DNA of 64,000 nucleotides from Acidovorax sp. sif1233. Lineage in GTDB: Bacteria; Pseudomonadota; Gammaproteobacteria; Burkholderiales; Burkholderiaceae_C. The stretch's first letter is position 1. Each line of letters begins with the position of its first letter. Made by a program: the position numbers and the translations under genes. Positions 1 through 9,350 of the stretch are shown in pieces. The notes under the pieces were generated by a model. That model saw nothing but the letters and a program-made list of their open reading frames with translations, ran no database searches and was not told the origin of the DNA. The stretch covers positions 1 to 64,000 of the forward strand of contig NZ_JAHUWZ010000012.1 of the NCBI RefSeq assembly GCF_019218755.1, read 5' to 3'.

Positions 1-110
1 TTCTTCTTCCACCTTCTCAGCCCCGGCAACAACAAGGCCTAGACCCCATCATCACCCAAACCTCCAGCGCCCCGCATCTCTGCAGCACCGCCTCAGTAGC
101 GAAGCCCTCG

Positions 111-120
111 ACTATAGCAT
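111..120 (-). promoter_or_regulatory. Candidate extended -10 promoter reading out of the window
   Basis: Read on the minus strand the bases are ATGCTATAGT, an extended -10 (TGn followed by TATAGT). It lies downstream of gshB and points left, so it would drive a gene beyond base 1. No convincing -35 is visible, as expected for an extended -10 promoter. Bases 1-163 otherwise show no coding region. Confidence 0.4.
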
Positions 121-163
121 GAGTTCGGAGGGCGAGAAAAGACTCCAGCCAAAAAATTGCCCT

Positions 164-1120
164 CTACCGGGGGGATGCCGCCATGGCGGCATCCAGTGCG
201 TCGATGAACAGGGCTGCGACATCACACCCTGTCTGATCGAAGATTTCCTGGAAGCACGTCGGGCTGGTCACATTGATTTCCGTGACGCAGTCCCCGATGA
301 CATCCACGCCCGCCAGCAACAGGCCGCGCTCTTGCAGTAGGGGCCCCAGGGTTTCGCCGATCTCCAGGTCGCGTGCCGTCAGGGGTCGTGCCACGCCCTT
401 GCCTCCCGCCGCAAGGTTGCCACGCACCTCCGTGCCTTGCGGAATGCGCGCCAGGCAATAAGGAACGGGCTTGCCGCCAATCACCAGCACGCGCTTGTCG
501 CCGTCCACGATCTCGGGCAGAAACTTCTGCACCATCACGCTCTGCGCGCCGTCGCGATTGAGCGTTTCGGTGATGCTGCCCAGGTTCAGGCCATCCGGTC
601 CCACGCGGAAGATGCCCATGCCCCCCATGCCGTCCAGCGGCTTGAGGATGATGTCCCGGTGCTCTGCGTGAAAACGCTGGATGTCCGATGCGCTGCGCGT
701 GACCAGGGTTGGCCCGATGAACTGGGGAAACTCCATGATCGCCAGCTTTTCCGGATGGTCGCGCAGTGCCCGGGGCTTGTTGAACACGCGGGCGCCATCT
801 CGCTCGGCCTGCTCCAGCAGATGGGTGGCGTAGAAATACTCGCTGTCGAAGGGCGGGTCCTTGCGCATCAGCACGGCGTCGAAGTCCACCAACGCGGCGA
901 CGCGTTCGGGCTGCGCCTCGAACCACGGGCTGGCATTCCCCGTCAGTCGGATGTCGCGCACCCGCGCACTCACCTTGCTTGCGCGCTGCCATGTGATGTG
1001 CCGTGGCTCGCACACCGCCAGCGTATGCCCGCGCCGATGGGCTTCGCGCATCATGGCGAAGGTGGTGTCCTTGTAGATCTTGAAGCTTTCCAGGGGATCG
1101 GCGATGAAGAGCAGTTTCAT
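164..1120 (-). CDS. gshB: Glutathione synthetase
   Basis: Cytosolic ATP-grasp enzyme that joins gamma-glutamylcysteine and glycine to make glutathione. At 318 residues it has the normal family length. Residues 83-92 (VLMRKDPPFD) belong to the substrate-binding N-terminal part, the glycine-rich ATP-grasp loop KPLDGMGGMGIF is at about 160-171, and a late NVTSPT stretch matches the magnesium/ATP site near the C terminus. The ATG at 1120 gives the typical start MKLLFIADP. It is the most downstream member of a minus-strand block with gshA, but benE and kup separate the two glutathione genes. The last codons contain a perfect 22-bp palindrome (173-194). Confidence 0.96.
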   Translation of the reverse strand: MKLLFIADPLESFKIYKDTTFAMMREAHRRGHTLAVCEPRHITWQRASKVSARVRDIRLTGNASPWFEAQPERVAALVDFDAVLMRKDPPFDSEYFYATHLLEQAERDGARVFNKPRALRDHPEKLAIMEFPQFIGPTLVTRSASDIQRFHAEHRDIILKPLDGMGGMGIFRVGPDGLNLGSITETLNRDGAQSVMVQKFLPEIVDGDKRVLVIGGKPVPYCLARIPQGTEVRGNLAAGGKGVARPLTARDLEIGETLGPLLQERGLLLAGVDVIGDCVTEINVTSPTCFQEIFDQTGCDVAALFIDALDAAMAASPR

Positions 1121-1255
1121 GGTGTCGGATCGAAAGTAGCAGGAGAGGCGCTGCCAGGCTGTCCAGCTAGCTCCTCTATATAGATATGGGCAAAGACGAT
1201 GGCCGCAACGCCCGGTTGGCCCGGCCGCCGCGCCAGCGGTTCACCCGGGCCCGCC

Positions 1256-2443
1256 TCACGCACCCCGGGCCGGCGAACGCCTGTACTGTTGCACAAATAG
1301 CGCAAAGCTGCCGGCGACCACGCCCCAGAAGGCCGACCCCACCCCGGCAATGACCACGCCGCTCAGGGTGACGAGGAACGTGACGAGCGCCGCTTCGCGG
1401 TGCGACTCCTCGCGCAAGGCGACCGCCAGGCCGTTGCCGATGGTGCCCAGCAGGGCCAGGCCTGCGATCGCCACCACCAGTTCGGAGGGAAATGCGGTCA
1501 GCAGGCCGGTGATGACCGCACCAAAGAGACCGATCGCCACATACAGTGCGCCGCAGCACACCGCTGCCGTGTAGCGCCGATGGCGGTCCTCATGGGCCTC
1601 GGGGCCCATGCACATCGCGGCCGTGATGGCGCTGAAGTTCAGCGCGAAGGCGCCAAAGGGCGCGAGCGCGAGCGTGGCGAGCCCCGTCAGCGTGATGAGG
1701 CGGGAGATGGGCAGGTCATAGCCCGAGGCCCGGATCACCGCAACGCCGGGAAGGTTTTGCGACGCCATGGTGACGACGAACAAGGGGATCGCCAGGCTGA
1801 TGGTCGCGGCAAGGCTGAACTGCGGCGCCGTGAAGACGGGCATTGCCAGTTCCAGCCGCACCCCCGACCATGCCATCTTCCCCTGCAGGGCCACGAAGAC
1901 CACGGCCACCGCCAGGGTGACGACCACGGCGTACCGCGCCGCGAACTTGCGGGAAAACAGGTACACGACCAGCATGGTCAGCACCAGCGGCAATGCCGTC
2001 TGGGCGGCGGCAAACGCCTGCAGGCCGAAACGCGCCAGCACGCCCGCCAGCAGGGCGGCGGCGATCTCCATGGGGATCCGCCCCATGGCCCGCTCGAACC
2101 AGCGCGTCACGCCGGCCAGCGTGATGAGGACGGCGCTGACCATGAAGGCGCCCACCGCCTCGCCCATGGTGAAGCCCCCGGCCAGGCCGGCCGTGGCCAG
2201 CACGGCCGCGCCAGGGGTGGACCAGGCCACCATCACGGGCTTGCGCAGGATGAGCGAGGGCACCAGGGAACACAGGCCCATGCCCAGGCCCAGCGCCCAC
2301 ATCCAGGACGTGACCTGGGCCGGCGTGGCACCAAACGCCTGCGCGGCCTGGAACACGATGGCCACCGAACTGGTGAAGCCCACCAGCACGGCCACGAACC
2401 CGGCAGTGAATGCCGACAGGCTCAGGTCTTTGAAAAATTGCAT
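1256..2443 (-). CDS. benE: BenE-family benzoate/proton symporter-like membrane protein
   Basis: A 395-residue hydrophobic protein with about 11-12 predicted membrane spans that resembles the BenE family throughout. The family is annotated as benzoate:H+ symporters and belongs to the wider nucleobase/anion transporter fold. I chose the ATG at 2443 (MQFFKDLSLSAF) because translation from further upstream is arginine- and serine-rich and reads through the repeat at 2511-2567. No aromatic-degradation genes are nearby, so benzoate as substrate is only a family-level inference. The gene sits between kup and gshB. Confidence 0.85.
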   Translation of the reverse strand: MQFFKDLSLSAFTAGFVAVLVGFTSSVAIVFQAAQAFGATPAQVTSWMWALGLGMGLCSLVPSLILRKPVMVAWSTPGAAVLATAGLAGGFTMGEAVGAFMVSAVLITLAGVTRWFERAMGRIPMEIAAALLAGVLARFGLQAFAAAQTALPLVLTMLVVYLFSRKFAARYAVVVTLAVAVVFVALQGKMAWSGVRLELAMPVFTAPQFSLAATISLAIPLFVVTMASQNLPGVAVIRASGYDLPISRLITLTGLATLALAPFGAFALNFSAITAAMCMGPEAHEDRHRRYTAAVCCGALYVAIGLFGAVITGLLTAFPSELVVAIAGLALLGTIGNGLAVALREESHREAALVTFLVTLSGVVIAGVGSAFWGVVAGSFALFVQQYRRSPARGA

Positions 2444-2510
2444 GGGCTGGATTCTGGCACCACGCATCCCCGCCGGCGGCCGCGCCACCGCAGAAAGGCG
2501 GGGGACACGA

Positions 2511-2567
2511 TTGCTATTATTTTTATAGCTATTGGCACTTGATGAGAAAGCGCTTGAAGCCCAAAAG
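2511..2567. repeat. Family 1 palindromic repeat, intergenic copy (benE-kup)
   Basis: Shows the family 1 signature: a TATAGCT-type left end, a core of GCACTT and AAGCGCTT separated by a short loop, then GAAGCCC. It lies between the start of benE and the stop of kup and is clearly more AT-rich than the flanking genes. Ten further copies with the same order of blocks occur in this window. Confidence 0.8.
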
Positions 2568-2579
2568 ACCCCAACCCGC

Positions 2580-4466
2580 TCAAATCTCGATCTTGGATCC
2601 GAGTTCGACGACCGCGTTGTTGGGCAGGTGCAGGAAGTCCGCCGCACCACTGGCGTTGTGGTGCATCTGCGCGAACAGTTTCTCGCGCCAGGGCGCCATG
2701 CCGCTGCCAATGGTGGGGATGACGGTATCGCGCGAGAGGAAGTAGCTGGTGGTCATCGACTCCAGCTCGCAGCCCCGCCCGCGCAGCAGCTCCAGCGCAC
2801 GCGGCACGTCCGGGTCGTTCTTGAAGCCGTAGTGGATCACCACCTGCCAGCAGTCGTGGCCCAGGGACTCCACCTGCAGGCGCTTGTCCAGCCCGATCCA
2901 GGGCGTCTCGTGGTTGTGCACGGTCACGAACAGGTTCTGCTGGTGCAGCACCTTGTTGTGCTTGAGGTTGTGCAACAGCGCATTGGGCACCGCACCGGTC
3001 TCGGCCGTGAGAAACACGGCGGTGCCCTCGACCCGCGTGGGCGGGCTGATGAACACCGACTCCAGGAAGTCCTTGAGGTCGATGGCGTCCGCACGCAGCT
3101 TGTCGTTGAGCAGCCGTCGCCCCTCCTTCCACGTCATCATGAGGGAGAACACGACGCCGCCGATCATCAGCGGGAACCAGCCGCCCTGGAACAGCTTGAG
3201 CAGGTTGGAGGCAAAGAACGCCAGGTCCACCACGAAGAAGCAGCCCGTGGCCGCGATGCACAGCGCCAGCGGGTAGCCCCAGCCGTACCGGATCACGAAG
3301 AAGGTCAGCGTGGTGGTGATCAGCATGTCCAGCGTCACGGCGATGCCGTAGGCGGCCGCCAGGTTGCTGGAGGAGCGGAACATCACCACGGCCAGCACGA
3401 TGGCGGCGAACAGCCCCCAGTTGACCAGCGGCATGTAGATCTGCCCGGTGTCCCGCACGCTGGTGTGCTGGATGTTCAGGCGCGGCAGGTACCCGAGCTG
3501 GATGACCTGCTTGGTCACGCTGAAGGCGCCGGTGATGAGCGCCTGCGATGCGATCACGGTGGCCATGGTGGCCAGAATCACCAGCGGGACCAGCGCCCAG
3601 TCGGGCGCCATCATGTAGAACGGGTTCTTCACGGCCTCGGGCTCGGCCAGCAGCAGCGCGCCCTGGCCGAAGTAGTTGAGCGTGAGCGCGGGCATGGCCA
3701 CGCCGAACCAGGCCATGCGGATGGGGCGCTTGCCAAAGTGGCCCAGGTCGGCGTACAGGGCCTCGGCCCCCGTCACGCACAGCACCACGGCCCCCAGGAT
3801 GATGAAGCTGGTGCCGGGATGGGCCCACATGAAGCCCAGCGCGTGGTGCGGGCTCAGCGCCCAGAGGATCTCGGGATGCCCCACGATGTGCGAGACGCCC
3901 AGCAGCGCAATGGTGATGAACCACACCAGGGTGATGGGCCCGAAAAACTTGCCGATGCCGCTGGTGCCGCGCTTTTGCACGGCAAACAGGCAAAAGAGCA
4001 CGACCAGGGTGATCGGAATCACGTACTGCTTGAAATGCGGCGAGACGACTTCCAGCCCTTCGACGGCCGACAGGACCGAGATGGCGGGCGTGATGACGCC
4101 GTCGCCATAGAAGAGCGAGGTGCCGAAGATGCCCACGGCCAGCAGCACGCCACGCAGCCGGGGCTTGTCCTTGACGGCCTGGGAGGCCAGCGCCAGCATG
4201 GCGATGAGCCCGCCCTCGCCGTGGTTGTCGGCGCGCAGCACCAGCACCACGTACTTCAGCGAAACAATGACGGTGAGCGTCCAGAAGAAGATCGAGAGGA
4301 TGCCGTAGATATTGGCTGGGGAGAACGGCACATGGCCGGACCCGAAGACCTCCTTGACGGCATACAGCACGCTGGTGCCGATATCGCCATACACAACACC
4401 GATGGCGCCCAGCGTAAGCGCTGCGAGCGATGATTTGGAGCTTTGCACTGACCGCACCCGGCACAC
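2580..4466 (-). CDS. kup: Low-affinity potassium uptake protein Kup (Trk/Kup type)
   Basis: Inner-membrane K+/H+ symporter of the KUP/HAK/KT family, 628 residues, the usual length. The N-terminal signature [18 protein letters not shown] is followed by about 12 membrane helices and a hydrophilic cytosolic C-terminal domain of about 170 residues. No ATG precedes the signature. In-frame GTG codons at 4466, 4457 and 4448 are all possible starts and none has a clear Shine-Dalgarno sequence, so the first residues are uncertain. It lies between gshA and benE, and a second potassium system (trkHA) is encoded just upstream. Confidence 0.95.
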   Translation of the reverse strand: MCRVRSVQSSKSSLAALTLGAIGVVYGDIGTSVLYAVKEVFGSGHVPFSPANIYGILSIFFWTLTVIVSLKYVVLVLRADNHGEGGLIAMLALASQAVKDKPRLRGVLLAVGIFGTSLFYGDGVITPAISVLSAVEGLEVVSPHFKQYVIPITLVVLFCLFAVQKRGTSGIGKFFGPITLVWFITIALLGVSHIVGHPEILWALSPHHALGFMWAHPGTSFIILGAVVLCVTGAEALYADLGHFGKRPIRMAWFGVAMPALTLNYFGQGALLLAEPEAVKNPFYMMAPDWALVPLVILATMATVIASQALITGAFSVTKQVIQLGYLPRLNIQHTSVRDTGQIYMPLVNWGLFAAIVLAVVMFRSSSNLAAAYGIAVTLDMLITTTLTFFVIRYGWGYPLALCIAATGCFFVVDLAFFASNLLKLFQGGWFPLMIGGVVFSLMMTWKEGRRLLNDKLRADAIDLKDFLESVFISPPTRVEGTAVFLTAETGAVPNALLHNLKHNKVLHQQNLFVTVHNHETPWIGLDKRLQVESLGHDCWQVVIHYGFKNDPDVPRALELLRGRGCELESMTTSYFLSRDTVIPTIGSGMAPWREKLFAQMHHNASGAADFLHLPNNAVVELGSKIEI

Positions 4467-4700
4467 AGGGGCTGCCGGGTTCCGTTACTTTTGGGAACGC
4501 TATTGTGCGCCTGAGGCAGATCAAGTGCCTGGGGGGAGCTCCCCATGTTGCAACGCAACAACTTGCCCTTGGCAGCCCGGCGCAGACATGGCAGGCCGCG
4601 CGGAATCCCCCGGCGAAACTGGCGCTGCCTGGTCGCAGGGGCGACCCCGCCCCCTCCGGGAGAACACGGAGAAGACACGCCGCTTCCCGGGGGCGCCGTT

Positions 4701-5996
4701 TCAGTCGTACACCTCGGCGTCCGGGTTGGTGGCTTCCAGCTCGTAGCTGGCCGCCAGCATGGCCAGGCGCGCGACCACGCCGTACATGTAAAAGCGGTTG
4801 GGGGCGCTCACGCCAGGGCGCACGCCGGGCTGGGGCATGTGCGTGCTGTGCTCGAACGCGAGCGGCACGAAGCTCGCGCCCGGGGCGTTGAGGTTCTCGT
4901 CCACGCCGCGCTCGGCATGCATGCGGTAGAAGCCGCCCACCACATAGCGGTCCATCATGTAGACCACCGGTTCGGCCACGGCCTCGTGCACGCGCTCCTG
5001 CGTGAGCACGCCTTCCTGGATGATGAGGTCGCTGACCGGCTGGCCGTCCTTGATGATGGCCATCTTGTTCTTGGTCTTGCGGTTCACCGCGTCCAGCTCC
5101 TTGGCGTCGCGCACGGTCATGATGCCCATGCCGTAGGTGCCGTTGTTGGCCTTGACGATGACGAACGGCTTCTCGTTGATGCCGTATTCCTTGTACTTGC
5201 GGCGCACCTTGGTCAGCAGCGCATCCACCGTGGTCTGCAGCTTGTCCATGCCTTTGTCCTCGGCAAAGTCCACGCCGTCGCACTGGCTGTACATGGGGTT
5301 GACGAGCCAGGGGTCGATGCCCAGCATCTTGCCGAAGCGCTTGGCCACCTCTTCATAGTTCTTGAAATGGGTGCTCTTTCGGCGCACGCTCCAGCCCGCA
5401 TGCAGCGGGGGCAGCAGGTACTGCTCGTGGATGTCTTCCAGGATGCCGGGCGGCCCGGCGGAGAGATCATTGTTCAGCAGAATGGTGCAGGGGTCGAAGT
5501 CCTTGAGGCCCAGGCGGCGCTTGGTGCGCACCACGGGCTCCAGCGTCACCGTGTCGCCATTGGGCAGCTCGATGAGCGTGGGCTTCTTGATCTCGGGACT
5601 GATGGAGCCCACGCGCACGTTCAGGCCCGCCATGTTGAAGATGCGCTGCAGCTGCACCACATTGGCCAGGTAGAAGGTGTTGCGCGTGTGGTTTTCCGGA
5701 ATGATCAGCAGGTTGCGCGCCTCGGGGCAGATCTTCTCGATGGCGGCCATGGCGGCCTGCACGGCCAGGGGCAGCATCTCCTTGGTGAGGTTGTTCCAGC
5801 CCCCGGGAAACAGGTTGGTGTCCACGGGCGCGAGCTTGAAGCCCGCATTGCGGATGTCCACCGAGGTATAGAACGGCGGCGTGTGCTCCATCCACTCCAG
5901 CCGGAACCAGCGCTCGATGGCGGGCATCGAGTCGAGAATGCGCTGTTCGAGTTCGTTGATCGGCCCGGTGAGGGCCGTGATGAGATGCGGAACCAT
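4701..5996 (-). CDS. gshA: Glutamate--cysteine ligase (proteobacterial ATP-grasp-like type)
   Basis: Makes gamma-glutamylcysteine, the first step of glutathione synthesis. The 431-residue protein matches the GshA type first described in acidithiobacilli and common in betaproteobacteria, which is unrelated in sequence to E. coli GshA. Recognisable stretches are the start MVPHLITALTGPINELEQ, a central FKNYEEVAKRFG and a C-terminal YGMGIMTVRDAKEL preceded by the lysine-rich VIVKANNG. The ATG at 5996 is the only start that fits the family. Together with gshB it completes the pathway, with kup and benE between them. Confidence 0.92.
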   Translation of the reverse strand: MVPHLITALTGPINELEQRILDSMPAIERWFRLEWMEHTPPFYTSVDIRNAGFKLAPVDTNLFPGGWNNLTKEMLPLAVQAAMAAIEKICPEARNLLIIPENHTRNTFYLANVVQLQRIFNMAGLNVRVGSISPEIKKPTLIELPNGDTVTLEPVVRTKRRLGLKDFDPCTILLNNDLSAGPPGILEDIHEQYLLPPLHAGWSVRRKSTHFKNYEEVAKRFGKMLGIDPWLVNPMYSQCDGVDFAEDKGMDKLQTTVDALLTKVRRKYKEYGINEKPFVIVKANNGTYGMGIMTVRDAKELDAVNRKTKNKMAIIKDGQPVSDLIIQEGVLTQERVHEAVAEPVVYMMDRYVVGGFYRMHAERGVDENLNAPGASFVPLAFEHSTHMPQPGVRPGVSAPNRFYMYGVVARLAMLAASYELEATNPDAEVYD

Positions 5997-6094
5997 GGAA
6001 AGCCCTCGGGAAGCGATTGCGATGAATTGTAGGGAGTTGGGGTCGGGCCGGAAATTCGCAAGCCGCCTGCGGCACGAGCCGTGGCGGGCGCTGG

Positions 6095-7561
6095 CTACCG
6101 GCGCCAGAAGGCGGGGGTGAGCAAGGCCATGAAGCTCAGGATCTCCAGCCGCCCCAGCAGCATCGCCAGCGAACACACCCAGATCTGGAAATCGGTCAGC
6201 ACGGCATAGGTGGACGCGGGGCCCACGCTGCCCAGCCCCGGGCCCGCGCAGTTCACGCTGGCCAGCACCACCGAGAACGCCGTGACCGGGTCCAGGTCGG
6301 TCAGCAGCATGACCATGCTGAGCCCGAAGACCGTGCCGCCATACACCAGCATGAACGCGAGCACCGAGAAGATCACGCGGTTGTCCACCACGGCCCCTCC
6401 CAGGCACACGGGCTGCACGGCGCGCGGGTGCACCAGGCGGTTCATCTCCCGGCGCGCCTGCTTGGCCAGGATAAGCATGCGCACCATCTTGATCCCCCCG
6501 CCGGTCGACCCCGCGCTGGTGGCCACGCCCGACAGCAGCAGCATGAACACGGGCGCAAACACGGGCCAGGCCAGGTAGTCCACGGTGGCATAGCCCGTGG
6601 TGGTGGCGAGCGAGATCACATTGAACATCGCGTGGCGCAGCGCATCCAGCGGGGCATAGACCCCCTTGGCCCACAGCAGCAGCGCCACCACCAGCCCCCC
6701 GCCCACCAGCGAGAAAAGCGTCGCGCGCAACTCCGGGTCGCGCCAGAAGCCACCCCAGTGGCCCTTGCGGAAGGCCACGAAGTACAGCGCGAAATTGCAG
6801 CTGGCCACCAGCATGAAGAAGACGCAGATCGCCTCCAGCAGCGGCGACTGGAAATACCCGAAGCTGGTGTCATGGGAAGACAGCCCGCCCAGGCTCACCG
6901 TGGTGAACATGTGCATCAGCGCATCCAGCGGCCCCATGCCGGCCGCCCAGTAGGCCAGGCCGCAGGTGACGGAAAACAGTGCATACACGCCCCACAGGCC
7001 CTTGGCGGTGCCCGTCATGCGCGGCGTGAGCTTGGCGTCCTTGAGCGGCCCGGCCGCTTCGGCCTTGAACAGCTGGCTGCCCCCGACCCCCAGCAGCGGC
7101 AGGACGGCCACCGCCAGGATGAGGATGCCCATCCCGCCCATCCACTGCAGAAAGGTGCGCCATACATTGACCGACACGGGCAGCGCGTCCAGGCCGCTGA
7201 GCACCGTGGAGCCGGTCGTGGTCAGGCCCGACACCGCCTCGAAGTACGCATGCGTGAAAGACATCGGCCGCCCGATGTGGTGGCCCGCCAGCATCAGGGG
7301 CACCGCGGCGGACAGCGGCAGCAGCATCCACACCAGCGACACCAGCATCACGCCGTGGCGCGGCTGCAATTCCTGGCGGAAAAGGCGCAGGCGCCACCAG
7401 AGCCACGCCCCCACCGCCATCGTGGCGCCCATGGCGATCGGGTACACGTGCCACACGCCATCGCGCGTCCACAGCGACACCACCAGCGGCAGCCCCATGG
7501 CCAGCGAAAAGATCATGACCAGGATGCCCAGCACGCGCAGGACGGGAAACATGTCTGTCAT
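6095..7561 (-). CDS. trkH: Trk potassium uptake system membrane subunit TrkH
   Basis: Channel-like K+ translocating subunit of the inner-membrane Trk system. The 488-residue protein shows the four pore-loop repeats of the family, visible in order as TTTGSTV, SLGGLSSHD, TTTGYATVD and NCAGPGLG, each with the filter glycine. The start MTDMFPVLRVLG is typical. Its regulatory partner trkA lies upstream in the same direction, with a 274-bp gap that holds a family 2 repeat, so the pair may not be strictly co-transcribed. Confidence 0.95.
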   Translation of the reverse strand: MTDMFPVLRVLGILVMIFSLAMGLPLVVSLWTRDGVWHVYPIAMGATMAVGAWLWWRLRLFRQELQPRHGVMLVSLVWMLLPLSAAVPLMLAGHHIGRPMSFTHAYFEAVSGLTTTGSTVLSGLDALPVSVNVWRTFLQWMGGMGILILAVAVLPLLGVGGSQLFKAEAAGPLKDAKLTPRMTGTAKGLWGVYALFSVTCGLAYWAAGMGPLDALMHMFTTVSLGGLSSHDTSFGYFQSPLLEAICVFFMLVASCNFALYFVAFRKGHWGGFWRDPELRATLFSLVGGGLVVALLLWAKGVYAPLDALRHAMFNVISLATTTGYATVDYLAWPVFAPVFMLLLSGVATSAGSTGGGIKMVRMLILAKQARREMNRLVHPRAVQPVCLGGAVVDNRVIFSVLAFMLVYGGTVFGLSMVMLLTDLDPVTAFSVVLASVNCAGPGLGSVGPASTYAVLTDFQIWVCSLAMLLGRLEILSFMALLTPAFWRR

Positions 7562-7629
7562 GACGGGCGTCCTTGGTCCATGGCAGCCGGCATCGCATGC
7601 AGCTGCCGATACTGGCGCAGCCCAGGCGA

Positions 7630-7738
7630 GGGCCGCCGCGCAAGGGCCGCCGCGCCGCAGAGGCGGCGCTTCGCTGGCGTGCGCTGGCGGCGTCCCCCTG
7701 CCCGCAGCGCGAAGCGCTGCGAGAGCGGGGGCTGGGGG
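7630..7738. repeat. Family 2 GC-rich intergenic repeat (trkH-trkA)
   Basis: A mosaic of blocks seen in five other gaps of this window: GCAAGGGCCGCC, CTGGCGGCGTCCCCCT and a late (G)GAAGCGCT-type block ending in a run of G. It lies between the trkA stop and the trkH start. The C-run and G-run can form a stem. Confidence 0.7.
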
Positions 7739-7835
7739 CCGGGGCTCCCAGCGTGCCTGCGCAGGCTGGGACGGCCCCGAAGAGCTGGTGCCTCTGGCAA
7801 CTGCACGGAGGCGCGAATCAACTCAGGGGAGGACA

Positions 7836-9290
7836 TCAAAAAAACGTCGCGCTCACGCGGAAGAGCTTTTCCACGTCGCGCACGAGCCGCTTGTTCGGCA
7901 GGAAGAACACCACGTGGTCGTTGCCCTCGATCACCGTGGAACTGCGCGGGATGATGACCTGCGGCTCGCGCAGATCCCCGGGCGGCGCATCGGGCGAATC
8001 CGGCAGGCCGCGCACGATCAGGCCCATGTGCACATCGCGCGGCAGCGCCAGTTCGCTGACCTTGCGGCCCACCACGCGCGAGCTTTTCCGGTCGCCGCGC
8101 GCCACGATCTCCAGCGCCTCCGCCACGCCCCGGCGCAGGCTGTGCACGGCCTGCACATCCCCCTGGCGCACGTAGGCGAGCAGCTCGCCCAGCATGGCCT
8201 GCGCGGGCGACAGCGCGATGTCGATCTGCGTGCCGTGCATCAGGTCGGCGTAGCTGCGGCGGTTGATGAGGGCGAGCACCCGCCTGGCGCCCATGCGCTT
8301 GGCCAGCAGGCAGGACATGATGTTGTCCTCGTCGTCGTCGGTGAGCGCCAGGAACAGGTCCACCTCCTCAATGCCCTCGTCGCCCAGCAGGTCCTCGTCG
8401 GTGGTGTCGCCCTGCAGCACCAGCACCTCGGAAGGCAGGGCCGAGGCCAGCTCGACGCAGCGGTCGGCGTGGTCCTCGATGATCTTGATGTTGAAGCGCC
8501 CCGGCGCCTGCGCCAGCTGGCGGGCCAGGCGCAGCCCCACCCGGCCGCCGCCGGCGATCATGATGCGGCGCACGGGCTGGGAAGGCTGCGACTGCGGCCG
8601 GTGCAGGGCCGCCAGCACCTTCGCGATGTGCTCCTGCGCGGCCAGCACGAAGACCTCGTCGCCCGGCTCGATGCGGGTGCGCCCGTCGCACGCGACGAAG
8701 CGGTCCGGCTCGTCCGGAAACCGCCGGTAGATGGCCACCATGCGCATGGCCATCTCGGGGTCGCTCTCGCGCAGCTGGCCGATGGTGTGGCCCGCCATGG
8801 GGGCACCCGCACGCGCGCGCACCGACACCAGACAGGCACGCCCCCCCGCGAACTCGCGCACCTGCATGGCCTCGGGGTATTCGATGAGCTTGCCGATGTA
8901 GCGCGTGAGGGATTCTTCGGGGCAGATGATGCGGTCCACCGCAAAGCCCTCAGGGCCGGTCAGCCGCGTGTCCAGGTCAAAGCCGGTGGAGCGCACCCGC
9001 GCGATGCGCTTGGGGATGTTGAACACCAGCTGCGCGATCTTGCAGCACACCAGGTTGGTCTCGTCCTGCGCGGCGCAGGCGATCAGCAGGTCGGTGTCCT
9101 GCGCGCCCGCCTCGGCCAGCACGGCGGGCTCGATGCCGTTGCCCACCACGCCGCGCAGGTCGAAGCGCGACTCCAGGTCGCGCAGGCGCGCGGCGTCCGT
9201 GTCGATCACGGTGATGTCGTTGCGCTCCGACACCAGGCTGTCGGCCACGCTCTGGCCCACGCGGCCCGCCCCGAGGATGATGATTTTCAT
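7836..9290 (-). CDS. trkA: Trk system potassium transporter regulatory subunit TrkA
   Basis: Cytosolic NAD(H)-binding gating subunit that attaches to TrkH. Two RCK_N Rossmann domains are visible through GAGRVGQSVADSL at the N terminus and GGGRVGLRLARQL in the second half, each followed by an RCK_C region. The protein has 484 residues, slightly longer than E. coli TrkA (about 458). The ATG at 9290 gives the canonical start MKIIILGAGRVG. trkH follows in the same direction. Confidence 0.96.
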   Translation of the reverse strand: MKIIILGAGRVGQSVADSLVSERNDITVIDTDAARLRDLESRFDLRGVVGNGIEPAVLAEAGAQDTDLLIACAAQDETNLVCCKIAQLVFNIPKRIARVRSTGFDLDTRLTGPEGFAVDRIICPEESLTRYIGKLIEYPEAMQVREFAGGRACLVSVRARAGAPMAGHTIGQLRESDPEMAMRMVAIYRRFPDEPDRFVACDGRTRIEPGDEVFVLAAQEHIAKVLAALHRPQSQPSQPVRRIMIAGGGRVGLRLARQLAQAPGRFNIKIIEDHADRCVELASALPSEVLVLQGDTTDEDLLGDEGIEEVDLFLALTDDDEDNIMSCLLAKRMGARRVLALINRRSYADLMHGTQIDIALSPAQAMLGELLAYVRQGDVQAVHSLRRGVAEALEIVARGDRKSSRVVGRKVSELALPRDVHMGLIVRGLPDSPDAPPGDLREPQVIIPRSSTVIEGNDHVVFFLPNKRLVRDVEKLFRVSATFF

Positions 9291-9303
9291 GTGGTATGGG
9301 CCG

Positions 9304-9350
9304 TCAGCGCACTACTGGCAAGCGCCACCAGCTATGAAAAATGGAGCAAA
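9304..9350. repeat. Family 1 palindromic repeat, intergenic copy (trkA-proA)
   Basis: Contains AGCGCACTA, then GGCAAGCGCCACCAGCTATG and an A-rich end, the family 1 block order in orientation B. It fills most of the gap between the trkA start and the proA stop and runs up to the proA stop codon. Confidence 0.75.
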
